A DNA stretch of 52,992 bases from Bacteroidota bacterium (lineage in GTDB: Bacteria > Bacteroidota > Bacteroidia > Bacteroidales > JAAUTT01), in the NCBI GenBank assembly GCA_020048915.1, contig JAIFLU010000267.1:1-52992 (forward strand), given 5' to 3'. The position numbers and the translations under genes are program-made. Position 1 is the stretch's first letter. Each line of letters begins with the position of its first letter. The notes below the pieces were generated by a model. That model made no database searches and was not told where the DNA came from. It saw only the letters and a program-made list of their open reading frames with translations. Of this stretch, positions 17,054 through 26,247 are shown piece by piece.

Positions 17054-18237
17054 TGACAGAACAATTTTATATAGAAGTTCATTGTCAGCAACGTAACTAT
17101 GAAGGTCAGCGTATTTGCGGCGATGTTTTTCTCTCAAAAAGAATTCCTGAAGAAAACAGGGTGGTAGCAGTTCTCTCAGATGGAATGGGTCATGGGGTAA
17201 AAGCAAACGTTTTGGCAACATTAACCTCAACTATGGCGTTGCGGTTTACCATTGAACACGAAGACCCCAATACCATTGCTGAAATTATAATGAATACGCT
17301 TCCGGTGTGTAGCGACCGCAACATAAGCTATTCGACCTTTACTATTATAAACATTGAATTCGACGGCACAACCCAGATTTTAGAGTATGGTAATCCCGAA
17401 TGCCTTATATTTCGGGGAAATATCCCCTTTGAACCGGAGTGGCAATGTATTATTCTTACCAGCATAAAAAATGCAGGGAAGGAAATCCGAACTTGTACGT
17501 TTAAATCGCACAAGGAGGATCGGATTTTATTTTTCAGCGATGGGGTTTTGCAGTCGGGAACAGGAAGTGCCAAATATCCTATGGGTTGGGGGATAGACAA
17601 TATAAAAAGTTATATCGCCAGATTAATTGCAAATGACCAATCCCTTTCGGCAAAAAAAATATCGACCAAACTGGTAAATATAGCCCACCAGAACGATGGC
17701 TACGAAGCAAAGGACGACACATCGTGCGCCACCATTTACCTTCGGGAGCCCAGAAAATTATTAGTATGCAGCGGCCCACCCTATGAGGATTACAGCGATG
17801 CCGACATGGCTCAGATTGTAAAAGAATTTAAAGGGACTAAGATTATCTGCGGAGCCACTACCAGCGATATTATTGCCCACCAGTTGGGAGTAAAGATTAT
17901 AGAAGGCCAGCATTTTGACGACCCCGATTTGCCTCCAATTTCATTTATGGACGGAATTGATTTAGTAACCGAAGGTATTCTCACCTTGAGTAAAGTAAAC
18001 GAAATACTAAAAAACTACAATGCCACTTCGAAGCTTAATAAAGGTCCGGCAGATCAGCTTGTTAAATTACTGCTCGAATCGGACGAAATTCACATGGTAA
18101 TTGGCACACGCTTAAATCCGGCCCACCATGACCCCAAAATACCCCGTGAGCTCGAAATTCGCCGCACGGTGGCGCGCCGCATTGGTCGCTTACTCGAAGA
18201 AAAATTTATGAAAGAAGTGTTTATGAAATATATGTAG
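17053..18237 (+). CDS. SpoIIE-type PP2C protein phosphatase with extra C-terminal domain
   Basis: 394 residues. The start is the ATG in TGATG, where the sensor's TGA and this ATG share one base; this implies translational coupling. A TTG one codon upstream is less likely. Residues 1-235 are the SpoIIE/PP2C catalytic domain: VLSDGMGHG (Asp43-Gly44), FFSDGV (Asp163) and the closing DDTSCATIYL (Asp221-Asp222), all metal-binding acidic positions. The C-terminal ~155 residues start after REPRKLLVCSGPP; they look like a separate alpha/beta domain, with KIICGATTSDIIAHQLG and a conserved-looking FMDGIDLVTEG. I do not recognise this domain. The predicted role is to dephosphorylate a serine/threonine-phosphorylated partner, as in anti-anti-sigma partner switching, under control of the upstream sensor. 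No anti-sigma gene is nearby. Confidence 0.82.
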   Translation: MTEQFYIEVHCQQRNYEGQRICGDVFLSKRIPEENRVVAVLSDGMGHGVKANVLATLTSTMALRFTIEHEDPNTIAEIIMNTLPVCSDRNISYSTFTIINIEFDGTTQILEYGNPECLIFRGNIPFEPEWQCIILTSIKNAGKEIRTCTFKSHKEDRILFFSDGVLQSGTGSAKYPMGWGIDNIKSYIARLIANDQSLSAKKISTKLVNIAHQNDGYEAKDDTSCATIYLREPRKLLVCSGPPYEDYSDADMAQIVKEFKGTKIICGATTSDIIAHQLGVKIIEGQHFDDPDLPPISFMDGIDLVTEGILTLSKVNEILKNYNATSKLNKGPADQLVKLLLESDEIHMVIGTRLNPAHHDPKIPRELEIRRTVARRIGRLLEEKFMKEVFMKYM

Positions 18238-18243
18238 GATAAT

Positions 18244-19119
18244 TTATCGATAGAAAAACAGATATTTCTTTAAGCTGTAATAATACCCCGATTTGCCCCC
18301 AAACCCTTTAAAGAACTTTGCAACACCAGCAATCATCGACCCTTCAAAATCAAGCAGCCAGCCAGTTTCGGCGAATTTTCCTATAACAGAATCGAACATT
18401 AAAAACATGGCCGAAGATTCTTTCCCTTTGGGAGAACTGGCTCCCGCAAGATATACCAATTGCCAGTTCCAGGAAACAAAGCACCCTACTGACAATACTT
18501 CCCCATCGTCTGAACATACATGGAAAATGTTAGCCAGGCCTCGAGCGTGGCAGACTTCAATTATTTTCGCCAATTCATCAAAGAGTTTCCCGGTGCATCC
18601 CTCACCGTGTTTGCTAAAAAAATCCATAAACTGAGAAGGGGAACAATTTTGAAGAACTACTCCGGCTTTTTGAGCTTTTTTAATGTTGCGATGGGCATTT
18701 TCATTGAAATCGCGCTTCAAAACATCATAGGAAGGGGATAAATCAAGTGTGTAATTTATTCGGCCGTTTAAATACTTGCGATTTTCTAACCCACAAAAAT
18801 TTTCGATTTGAATATTGGCGTACAAAAACTGCCAGTATAGTTTTTTATAGAATTCTTTGGCGATCGGCTTTGTCACCCCTACACCAAAAATGCCAATCTG
18901 CTGGCAAAAATTGGGTTGAACAAGGTAAGGAACTCCAAATTTATACTTAACAGGTAATGGCATGATATATTTGTAATCGCCCCAAACGTAAGCTTCCCAG
19001 TTGGGAGATACAATATCCAAATACCACGACAAGAGGTACACATGGTTTGTATCGGCCTCTGAAATAGCATTATCCCACTTAGATTTATCGATTTGTTTAT
19101 GCGAAAGCCGAAGAATCAT
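18244..19119 (-). CDS. GNAT/FemAB-like acyltransferase
   Basis: 291 residues. The N-terminal half (WDNAISEADTNHVYLLSWYL) and the central ENAHRNIKKAQKAGV segment match BioF2-like/FemAB-type GNAT folds, in which 'R.I.KA...G' is a recurrent acceptor-site motif. The end, GWLLDFEGSMIAGVAKFFKG followed by FGG, is the conserved 'DFEGS...G...F...FG' ending of this family in Bacteroidota. Such proteins transfer an amino acid or acyl group to a cell-wall or surface-sugar substrate. The start overlaps the stop of the deacetylase gene by the four bases ATGA, so the pair is co-translated and likely works on the same molecule. It is convergent with the phosphatase (6-nt gap). Confidence 0.72.
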   Translation of the reverse strand: MILRLSHKQIDKSKWDNAISEADTNHVYLLSWYLDIVSPNWEAYVWGDYKYIMPLPVKYKFGVPYLVQPNFCQQIGIFGVGVTKPIAKEFYKKLYWQFLYANIQIENFCGLENRKYLNGRINYTLDLSPSYDVLKRDFNENAHRNIKKAQKAGVVLQNCSPSQFMDFFSKHGEGCTGKLFDELAKIIEVCHARGLANIFHVCSDDGEVLSVGCFVSWNWQLVYLAGASSPKGKESSAMFLMFDSVIGKFAETGWLLDFEGSMIAGVAKFFKGFGGKSGYYYSLKKYLFFYR

Positions 19120-20483
19120 AATTCTGTATCTGTATCCGGATGCAAGGTAAACGTTCGTTTGGGATTATTCGCTGCTTGATAACCAATAGAAAGCATTACA
19201 TTATAAACATTTCGCCATCCTTTCCACTCCCCATAATCGCTAACGGAATCGTTGTGCCATAATGTGCCAAATGTACCATTTACAGCAATTACTTTGCCCA
19301 TTAATTCCTGAATTTTCATTAATGCCTCATCAGGAGTATATTTCAATCTGTCTTTTAAAACCCTGTCCATAAAAATAAACGGATGGATAATTAAGGCAGT
19401 TACCGATTCTGTTGTCAGGTCATAATAAGGGTAAGGAACAGCAATACCAGCACGAAACCCAGGTCTGTCGTGATATCCCATGGAATAATCGTGCAAAATA
19501 CCAACGCTGATAAGTTCGTGATATGTTTTTGGAAACGACAACCGCAAATAATGCTGACGACTGGAGATTACATTTTTTATAAGTTTGAGATTCAACCCTG
19601 AAAGTTCCTCTTTTAAAGTTTCTAATTCCTCATGTGCCCGGTAAGAAGGATGAATACCAATTTGTCCATTTTGTTCTAAAAACTCAAGAATTTCCTGTAC
19701 AACCGACAAGTCTATCGGAATATTTTTATCAAATTCCCCATAATTCCCGGACAAATAAAAGAAATTGGGTTGAAGCCCATACCTCTTATGAATTTCAACA
19801 ATATAACTATACGTATCAAATGGATCGTGCTTAGACGAGTATATGACCCTAAAACGGTCGAATAAGCATTTCCACCTTAATAATAGAAAATCTCTTGCTG
19901 AAGAAGCCGCCATTCTGTATGAATCCCGTCCCAGATATGCTAAAGCCGTGTCAATATCAAAAGTTGGCTCCAACTTAAACTGGCCTGTTGGCTTTGTTTT
20001 GAAAAAAAATTTACGAGCCAATGCTTTAATCAATAGTAAACTCCATTGTTGTACAACCGGCTCTTCCAAAAAACCATTTTTATATGCCACACTATTTTTG
20101 GAAGAGAATCGACCATGCTTATCGGGCACAAAAGGTAAATACTCTTCGTACCGGGTTAACATATAAAACGTAGCTGAAAAAATATCAAAGGGAAATTCTC
20201 CCGATGCGTTTCTGATGAAAAGTACAGATGTATTTTCCCACTTACCGAAACCAGCCTCAACCTGGACAATTCCCGATTGAGAAAGCAACCCCGCTGGAAT
20301 AATATTTAACGAATTGGGATATGTCCGAGTTGAGTAATTAATTTTAGGAAGCTCCGAATTCTTAAAATGCTCAAAATCACTTACCAACTCATACCTAAGC
20401 CCTAAAAGTTGAGTCAATACAACCTCCAGGACATATTCTAATCTTTTGGAAATAAATCCGGAATAAATAAGCACTTTCCCCAT
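19116..20483 (-). CDS. Polysaccharide deacetylase family protein
   Basis: 455 residues from the ATG at 20483 (MGKVLIYSGFISKRLEYVL). This start matches the 'LIYT.KI..RLKYIF' opening of the Bacteroidota family; a TTG 21 codons upstream is less likely. The N-terminal ~180 residues are the DUF7033-like extension with NASGEFPFDIFSATFYMLTR. The C-terminal NodB-like barrel shows LEPTFDIDTALAY (the Asp-containing motif 1) and IGIHPSYRAHEE (the His motif 2), ending LWHND. It would remove acetyl groups from a surface polysaccharide or a sugar precursor. The full set of zinc ligands is less canonical than in classic NodB, so activity is inferred. It is the first gene of a two-gene operon with the GNAT protein. 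Confidence 0.78.
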   Translation of the reverse strand: MGKVLIYSGFISKRLEYVLEVVLTQLLGLRYELVSDFEHFKNSELPKINYSTRTYPNSLNIIPAGLLSQSGIVQVEAGFGKWENTSVLFIRNASGEFPFDIFSATFYMLTRYEEYLPFVPDKHGRFSSKNSVAYKNGFLEEPVVQQWSLLLIKALARKFFFKTKPTGQFKLEPTFDIDTALAYLGRDSYRMAASSARDFLLLRWKCLFDRFRVIYSSKHDPFDTYSYIVEIHKRYGLQPNFFYLSGNYGEFDKNIPIDLSVVQEILEFLEQNGQIGIHPSYRAHEELETLKEELSGLNLKLIKNVISSRQHYLRLSFPKTYHELISVGILHDYSMGYHDRPGFRAGIAVPYPYYDLTTESVTALIIHPFIFMDRVLKDRLKYTPDEALMKIQELMGKVIAVNGTFGTLWHNDSVSDYGEWKGWRNVYNVMLSIGYQAANNPKRTFTLHPDTDTEL

Positions 20484-20785
20484 AACCAACCTTTTATTAA
20501 GCGTACCTAATTTAGCAAAAAATCTTAACCACCTAAATAAGAACACTATTTTGTTATTAATAGTTTAATCCCTTTTAATGTTTTTGAATATTACCCCCAA
20601 CTTATAACATTAATGGTCTAATATATTAAGAAATTCAACATACTACTGAATTTCATATTATTAAACAACTATTTTATTAAAACATTTGAGGTTCGTTTAA
20701 AAATAATTTGTATAAAAGTTTCTCAAACATTACATTTGGCTCAATTCAAAACTAAGGAGCTTCAATTAATCCCTTGAAATTACAT
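20484..20785. other. Divergent intergenic region before the hybrid kinase
   Basis: 302 bp between the minus-strand deacetylase and the plus-strand kinase. It is AT-rich. The plus-strand promoter at 20707-20738 is the only clear element. I could not find a matching box for the deacetylase direction, and there is no ORF. Confidence 0.4.
20707..20738 (+). promoter_or_regulatory. Bacteroidota-type promoter of the hybrid kinase gene
   Basis: TTTG at 20707-20710 and TACATTTG at 20731-20738 are separated by 20 nt. This is the -33 TTTG / -7 TAnnTTTG arrangement of the phylum and the best promoter match in the window. The predicted start near 20744 gives a leader of about 42 nt to the ATG at 20786. 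Confidence 0.65.
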
Positions 20786-23308
20786 ATGAATAAATTCATA
20801 ATAACAGGATTTATCCTTTTATACGAACTCTTCAATACATGTTCTGTTCAGGGAGGGGTATTTTCGATAATTCAACCTGACCAGAATCCTTTAGACTCAA
20901 CAAAAATACACACCCTGCTTTTGAAGGCCGAAGAAAAATTAGAAATTTCGCCTTCGAATACTATTCAACTTACCGATCAGATTATCCTAAATACATCAAC
21001 AAATAAAACGTCTTCTGGTTTTATCAAAGCTTTATATCTGCGCGCTGAAGCAAACTCTGCACTAGAAAATTACTCTTTGGCGTTAAAGGATTATAAAATT
21101 TGTTTGGCACATCCTTATTTTATTGCCGATACGAATCGCCTGGCAAATCTTAAGTTTAATATTGCACGGGGATACGACTGTCTTTCAGATGTTTACAATG
21201 CTGTTTTGTTTTATAAAGAATCCCTCCAACTGTATCAGGTAAAATCCGATTTGTATGGGCAGGCAAAAGTATTGCAGAATATTGGGATAATCGAATCGGA
21301 CAACCGCCGCGACGATATGGCAATGAAATATTATAATCAGGCGCTCGACTTGTACAATATATTGGGAAACAAAAAAAAGCAAGCAGCTGTTTTGCAAAAT
21401 ATCGGAGTTATTTATTCGAACCAGGAAAAGTATGACAAAACGCTCGAATACTATAACCGTGCGCTGAAAGTTTTTAATTCGCTGAAAGACCTCGACGGAA
21501 TTGCATCAGTAGAAAACAATATTGGGTTAACCTACGAACGGATTTTGAAATTTGATAAAGCCTTGGTTCACTATAACAATTCGCTTAAGAATTTTCGAAA
21601 AATTAATTCGCGTACCGGACTGGCTTACATACACGACAATATAGCCTCACTCTACCGGAGAATGCATAAAAACGAAATAGCCATATCAAACTACAGGTAT
21701 AGCCTACAATATGCCGACTCGGTTGGAATAAGAGACTTTCAGGCATTTGTATATAAAGAACTGGCTTCGCTTTACGAAGAAATGGGGCATTACGAACCAG
21801 CTTTCCGTAACTATAAATTAGGAAGCCTGATAGAAGATTCGTTAGAGAATGTGAACTCCGAAAAAAAGCTTGCCAGCATTGAAGCTCAATTTAACGGGGA
21901 ATTAAAAGATATTGAAATTCAAAAGAAAGAATTTCAGCTTCATGCACAGAAACACGAAAACGCCATTTATCTTGGTGGAATAATCCTTCTTACTATTCTA
22001 CTTTCCGGGCTTATTTGGGCATATCGAAAAAAGTCTATAGCCGAAAACCTGATCCGAAAACATCAGGAAGAACTTGAAGATCAGGTTCAACAGCGCACCA
22101 ACGAGCTTCAGTTAGAAATGTTCGAACGGAAAGCTGCTGAAGAAGCTGACAAACTAAAGACTGCTTTTTTGGCAAACATGTCGCACGAGATTAGGACTCC
22201 TATGAATGCCATTCTTGCTTTCTCGAATTTCCTGAAAGATCCGGAAATATCCCATCAACAGCGAAACGAATATGTAAACTACGTTAATTCATGCAGTATC
22301 AGCCTGCTTCATTTAATTGACGATATTCTCGACACTGCCAAAATTGAAGCAAAACAGCTTAAAATAAGCCAAATGCAGTGTTCTGTTAATTCTATAATAA
22401 ATGAATTAAATGTTTACTTCCAAAATCACAAAAAATGCAAAGAAGGAGACATTCAGCTCATTGCAAAACCAGAATCAATTTCTAAAAATTACTCGCTAGT
22501 TACCGATAGCATACGTTTACGTCAAATATTGACCAATTTGCTCGATAATGCTTTTAAATTTACCGATAAAGGCAAAATTGAGTTTGGGTTCGATGTATTG
22601 AATGACAAACTGCTTTTATTTGTTCGTGATACCGGCATAGGTATCCCAAAAGGTAAGGCAGATTTGGTATTCGAACGCTTTGGGCAGGTGCACGATAATT
22701 CCCGTAAGGTATATAAGGGAACAGGACTCGGCTTATCTATCTCAAAGAATTTAGTAGAAATGCTGGGAGGATCGATGTGGGTTGAGTCTGTAGAAGGGGC
22801 TGGTTCCTGTTTCTATTTTACACTGCCTTACCAGAATATGGAAGTAAGCGAATTGTTGGTTTCCGATACACCCAAGGTTCCTCAAATAATTAATCCTACT
22901 CTATCCTGGAACAACTATACAATACTGGTGGCCGAGGATGACGATTTAAATTACAAACTAATTCAAATAGCGCTAAATAAAACCAAAATCAATGTTTGCA
23001 GAGCCTGCAACGGGAAGGAGGTATTGGATATCCTGGATGAAAAACACCCCCACATACATGCTGTACTTATGGACATTCAAATGCCTATATTGGATGGATA
23101 CGAGACTACACGACAATTGAAACAGAAACACCCGCTCATTCCTGTTATTGCACAAACAGCCTTTGCTATGACCGAAGATAAGACCAAATGCCTGGAAGCC
23201 GGTTGCGACGATTATATTTCAAAGCCCCTTAACATAGAAGAATTATATGCAAAGCTCACATATTTCTTAACAAAAAGGCAGATAACAAATCTTAGTAACC
23301 TTTCATGA
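20786..23308 (+). CDS. TPR-containing hybrid sensor histidine kinase
   Basis: 840 residues. The start is the ATG at 20786; a TTG four codons upstream is less likely. After a signal-like helix come about seven tetratricopeptide repeats (about 90-370, for example KYYNQALDLYNILGNKKKQA), placed outside the membrane. A membrane helix follows at about 391-413, then a coiled coil and HisKA with His467 in MSHEIRTPMNA. The ATPase domain has the N-box DNAFKFT, G1 DTGIGIP and G2 GTGLGLS. A C-terminal receiver has acidic residues in VAEDDDLN, phospho-acceptor Asp763 in VLMDIQMP, and the Lys in SKPL. TPR-hybrid kinases in Bacteroidota usually regulate stress or polysaccharide genes; there is no DNA-binding output here, so a partner response regulator or Hpt protein is needed. 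The 3' end overlaps the convergent membrane-protein gene by 17 bp. Confidence 0.9.
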   Translation: MNKFIITGFILLYELFNTCSVQGGVFSIIQPDQNPLDSTKIHTLLLKAEEKLEISPSNTIQLTDQIILNTSTNKTSSGFIKALYLRAEANSALENYSLALKDYKICLAHPYFIADTNRLANLKFNIARGYDCLSDVYNAVLFYKESLQLYQVKSDLYGQAKVLQNIGIIESDNRRDDMAMKYYNQALDLYNILGNKKKQAAVLQNIGVIYSNQEKYDKTLEYYNRALKVFNSLKDLDGIASVENNIGLTYERILKFDKALVHYNNSLKNFRKINSRTGLAYIHDNIASLYRRMHKNEIAISNYRYSLQYADSVGIRDFQAFVYKELASLYEEMGHYEPAFRNYKLGSLIEDSLENVNSEKKLASIEAQFNGELKDIEIQKKEFQLHAQKHENAIYLGGIILLTILLSGLIWAYRKKSIAENLIRKHQEELEDQVQQRTNELQLEMFERKAAEEADKLKTAFLANMSHEIRTPMNAILAFSNFLKDPEISHQQRNEYVNYVNSCSISLLHLIDDILDTAKIEAKQLKISQMQCSVNSIINELNVYFQNHKKCKEGDIQLIAKPESISKNYSLVTDSIRLRQILTNLLDNAFKFTDKGKIEFGFDVLNDKLLLFVRDTGIGIPKGKADLVFERFGQVHDNSRKVYKGTGLGLSISKNLVEMLGGSMWVESVEGAGSCFYFTLPYQNMEVSELLVSDTPKVPQIINPTLSWNNYTILVAEDDDLNYKLIQIALNKTKINVCRACNGKEVLDILDEKHPHIHAVLMDIQMPILDGYETTRQLKQKHPLIPVIAQTAFAMTEDKTKCLEAGCDDYISKPLNIEELYAKLTYFLTKRQITNLSNLS

Positions 23309-24122
23309 GCACCATCCCTGTTTTAACTTTATTGGTGGTGTAATCCAATTCGGAACCCATAAAACTATGCGGGATCGAAAAAATAACCAATGTCATAACA
23401 CAGGCAACTAAAACCGGAACCGGACTAGCCTTCTTTCTGTTCGCCAGGTATGCCCAAATCCAAAACAAGAAAGCAAAAAGGGTTTTATTATCCGTTAAAT
23501 CAAACCCAAAAGGGATACCTGTCCAGAACTCACCAAAGGCATATTTTTGCATAAGGGGCCCGAAAATAAATCCACCAATCAGCATCGTAAAGAATGCCCA
23601 TTGTACATACTTTCGATAGCTCTCTTGCTTAAACAGGATATACAATCCCGATAGGGAAGAAAAAAACATTGCCAGGAAAATCAATAATACATGCGGAATA
23701 ATAACAAAGGCTGGCACATCTCCTCTAAAACGGATAATGGTAGGCTCTTCCTTTGAAATATAATATGTTTTTTTATTTTTAGTAAGTTCAATAAAATATT
23801 CCAGTTTTCCGGCAGGCGGTTGATGTGGCAATACTCCGCACAACTCGTTGTGATATTGAACTAACTTAATTTTTTTATAGGGATCGTTTGTTTTATAACG
23901 CTTATAATTAATAAAACCAATAATTTCCTTGTCGTCAATAGGAACCTCGATTAAACATTCTATTTCGCCAGCATGGGTGCGTAACAATTTACCTTTATAT
24001 ACCTGATCGCCGATTTTTATTTTATACGATTGTGGATAAGTGGGCCCGGTCTTTCGCTGATAAATTGCCGCTCCTAATGTTATAATCAATGCAAGTGACC
24101 AAATGAGAATCTTTTTTACCAT
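23292..24122 (-). CDS. Conserved integral membrane protein of unknown function
   Basis: 276 residues from the ATG at 24122 (MVKKILIWSLALIITLG). A longer reading frame starts inside the peptidase gene and is less likely. One N-terminal helix is followed by a ~110-residue beta-rich periplasmic domain (KIGDQVYKGKLLRTHAGEIE), then four helices beginning near IPHVLLIFLAMFFSSL. Proteins of this shape occur in Bacteroidota without a known role. The 4-nt gap to the M28 peptidase stop indicates an operon and suggests a shared envelope role. The last codons overlap the convergent kinase gene by 17 bp. Confidence 0.62.
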   Translation of the reverse strand: MVKKILIWSLALIITLGAAIYQRKTGPTYPQSYKIKIGDQVYKGKLLRTHAGEIECLIEVPIDDKEIIGFINYKRYKTNDPYKKIKLVQYHNELCGVLPHQPPAGKLEYFIELTKNKKTYYISKEEPTIIRFRGDVPAFVIIPHVLLIFLAMFFSSLSGLYILFKQESYRKYVQWAFFTMLIGGFIFGPLMQKYAFGEFWTGIPFGFDLTDNKTLFAFLFWIWAYLANRKKASPVPVLVACVMTLVIFSIPHSFMGSELDYTTNKVKTGMVLMKGY

Positions 24123-24126
24123 AGTT

Positions 24127-25890
24127 CTATAATTGAATAATGAGAAGTTCTGTTTTTCCATTGCGAAGCACTTCCACATGAACCGATTTTCCGGCCTTTA
24201 ATTGCGAAAGTCGTACCATATAATCCTGAATGTTTTTCACAGGTTTTCCGTCCACTGAAGTAATGATATCCCCTTTCAACATTCCTCCATTATAGGCAGG
24301 TTTCCCTTTGGTGACAAATTCAACTAACAAACCATTGTCAGTAGTTGCATTTACATCGGGCATAATACCCAGGGTAATTTTATACCGGCGCCCTCCGCTC
24401 GAAGCCTGCTGAGGACCTGCTTCCTGAAAAGAAAGCCTGGAATCGCTGTAAGCTAATTTTGTTAATAAGTCGAAAGTAAACAAACTAACTTTTTCTAATC
24501 CAGGAAAATTTATTTTTTCGCTATCGTCAATTGGAGTATGATAATCGGCATGAGCACCCGTAGAAAGGTAAAAAACCGGAATATTTTTACTATAAAATGC
24601 AGCATGATCAGAGGGCCCATAACCTTCAGCAGACATTCGAAGGCTGAAATTATATGTTTTATTTGTATTTATTATCAGATCTACTGCTTCTTTTGAAGTA
24701 CCAGTCCCGTTTACCTGCAACATGGTATCTTCTCTTAAACGGCCTACCATATCGAGGTTAATCATTGCTTTAATAGACGAAACAGGAACTATCGGGTGGT
24801 CTAAAAAGAATTTAGATCCCAGTATCCCCATTTCTTCGGCACCAAACGCAACAAATATTACATTTTGTTTCAGGTTACCCTTAACCTGACTAAGTTTAGC
24901 CGCTACTTCCAATATAGCCGACACCCCGGATGCATTATCGTCGGCACCGTTATGTACGGCTGTTGTATCTTGTCGTCTCGAAGAAGAACCGGGGCCACCC
25001 ATTCCCAAATGATCGTAATGAGCACCAACCACTACATAACTTTTAACCAAAGTTGTATCAGGAGCATACACAATACCAATAACATTGCTCGTTTGGGCAT
25101 TATGTTTAATAATTTGAGAAGTCAGGGATACCTGGTTTTTAATGGCAAACGACAAAGGCTTCGTCTGTACTTGATTTTCGAGAGTTTCGATGTTCTGTTC
25201 CTTTGGAAGAATCGCATTTGCAACTTCGCGCTTTATATGAAAAACTGGAATTCCCGCAGCGCTTTCCCTGAGATTCATTTCAACAAGGGGTTCTTTCTCA
25301 TCATATTTTTTGCCCGACACAAACAAAACCCCTACAGCCCCCTTATCCCTGGCAATAATCGATTTTACAATATCATCGCTGTAGCTCGAAAATAGTTGTT
25401 GATACTTTTCTGCTTCCGGTGTTCCCCGCAATAATAATACTACTTTTCCCTTTACATCTACATTTGCATAATCGGCCCATTCAAAACTATCTGTTTTAAC
25501 TTCCAATCCATATCCAGCAAAAACAATTTCAGCTTTAACAGTTCCATTGCTCGAAAAAGGGAAAGGTAAAAAATCGCTATGCATTTTAAATCTCTTCTTA
25601 CTAACCTGCAACATATTATTCTTACCTGGTTCCTGATTGGTCAATACCTCGAATGGCTGGAATCCGGTTTTATTATATAACATTAAACCAGCCGATTTGA
25701 AACTTGAGGCTATATATTTTGAAGCTGCATTTCCGCCATAACTGCCAGGGAATCGGCCTCCAAGGGAGTCGGAAGCCAGAATTCCAAGATGTTTTTTTAA
25801 ATCGGGCTGGGTTATCTCTGATGTAAGTGTAACTTGCGCGTAGAATACTGATGGAAACGCCCATAAAAAAAGAAAAATATATCGCTTCAT
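24127..25890 (-). CDS. Secreted M28 family metallopeptidase with PA and PDZ domains
   Basis: 587 residues with a signal peptide (MKRYIFLFLWAFPSVFYAQ). A protease-associated (PA) insert lies at about 110-240 (VKGKVVLLLRGTPEA). The zinc-peptidase core holds all five ligand motifs: VGAHYDHLG (His291, Asp293), NGADDNASG, FGAEEMG with catalytic Glu, NLDMVGRL, and the late His of HADYHTPIDD. A C-terminal PDZ domain (GGMLKGDIITSVDGKPV) follows. The enzyme is a periplasmic or surface aminopeptidase with two zinc ions. On the minus strand a TATATTTG box at 25920-25913 sits 23 nt before the ATG. It heads a two-gene operon with the membrane protein. Confidence 0.88.
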   Translation of the reverse strand: MKRYIFLFLWAFPSVFYAQVTLTSEITQPDLKKHLGILASDSLGGRFPGSYGGNAASKYIASSFKSAGLMLYNKTGFQPFEVLTNQEPGKNNMLQVSKKRFKMHSDFLPFPFSSNGTVKAEIVFAGYGLEVKTDSFEWADYANVDVKGKVVLLLRGTPEAEKYQQLFSSYSDDIVKSIIARDKGAVGVLFVSGKKYDEKEPLVEMNLRESAAGIPVFHIKREVANAILPKEQNIETLENQVQTKPLSFAIKNQVSLTSQIIKHNAQTSNVIGIVYAPDTTLVKSYVVVGAHYDHLGMGGPGSSSRRQDTTAVHNGADDNASGVSAILEVAAKLSQVKGNLKQNVIFVAFGAEEMGILGSKFFLDHPIVPVSSIKAMINLDMVGRLREDTMLQVNGTGTSKEAVDLIINTNKTYNFSLRMSAEGYGPSDHAAFYSKNIPVFYLSTGAHADYHTPIDDSEKINFPGLEKVSLFTFDLLTKLAYSDSRLSFQEAGPQQASSGGRRYKITLGIMPDVNATTDNGLLVEFVTKGKPAYNGGMLKGDIITSVDGKPVKNIQDYMVRLSQLKAGKSVHVEVLRNGKTELLIIQL

Positions 25891-25912
25891 GCTATGTCGT
25901 ATTGATACACCA

Positions 25913-25920
25913 CAAATATA
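25913..25920 (-). promoter_or_regulatory. Candidate -7 box for the M28 peptidase operon
   Basis: Read on the minus strand this is TATATTTG, matching TAnnTTTG, 22 nt upstream of the start codon. The -33 region is T-rich but lacks an exact TTTG at the usual spacing. Confidence 0.45.
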
Positions 25921-26247
25921 AAATTATTTAGATTCAATTAAAATAATTTTAAATAGCTGTTGAAAGCTTCCTTTTGTAAATTCCAAATAAAGGAACCTGT
26001 TGAAACACTATAAAGATTCCCGCATAGAAACGAACGATGCTTTCAGCTATATTTTAAAATATTCTTATTAACTTTGTTTATCTGCAAAATAATCTCAGAT
26101 AATACATTTCTGAATATTCAGCAGGTTAAACTTGATAGTGACAGACCATTTTTTAAAAAAGAAAATTTAAGTCACCTTTGGTGAAATGAGTAGTTTATAA
26201 CTTTTTTTGAATTAAGTTCGTACATAAGTAATAAAGAGAGATATAAA
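25921..26247. other. Divergent intergenic region, partly repetitive
   Basis: The gap to the plus-strand gene at 26248 contains CTGTTGAAA twice (near 25957 and 25997). Between them is a 7-bp inverted repeat (TTCCTTT/AAAGGAA). It is AT-rich, with no ORF or RNA recognised. Confidence 0.35.
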
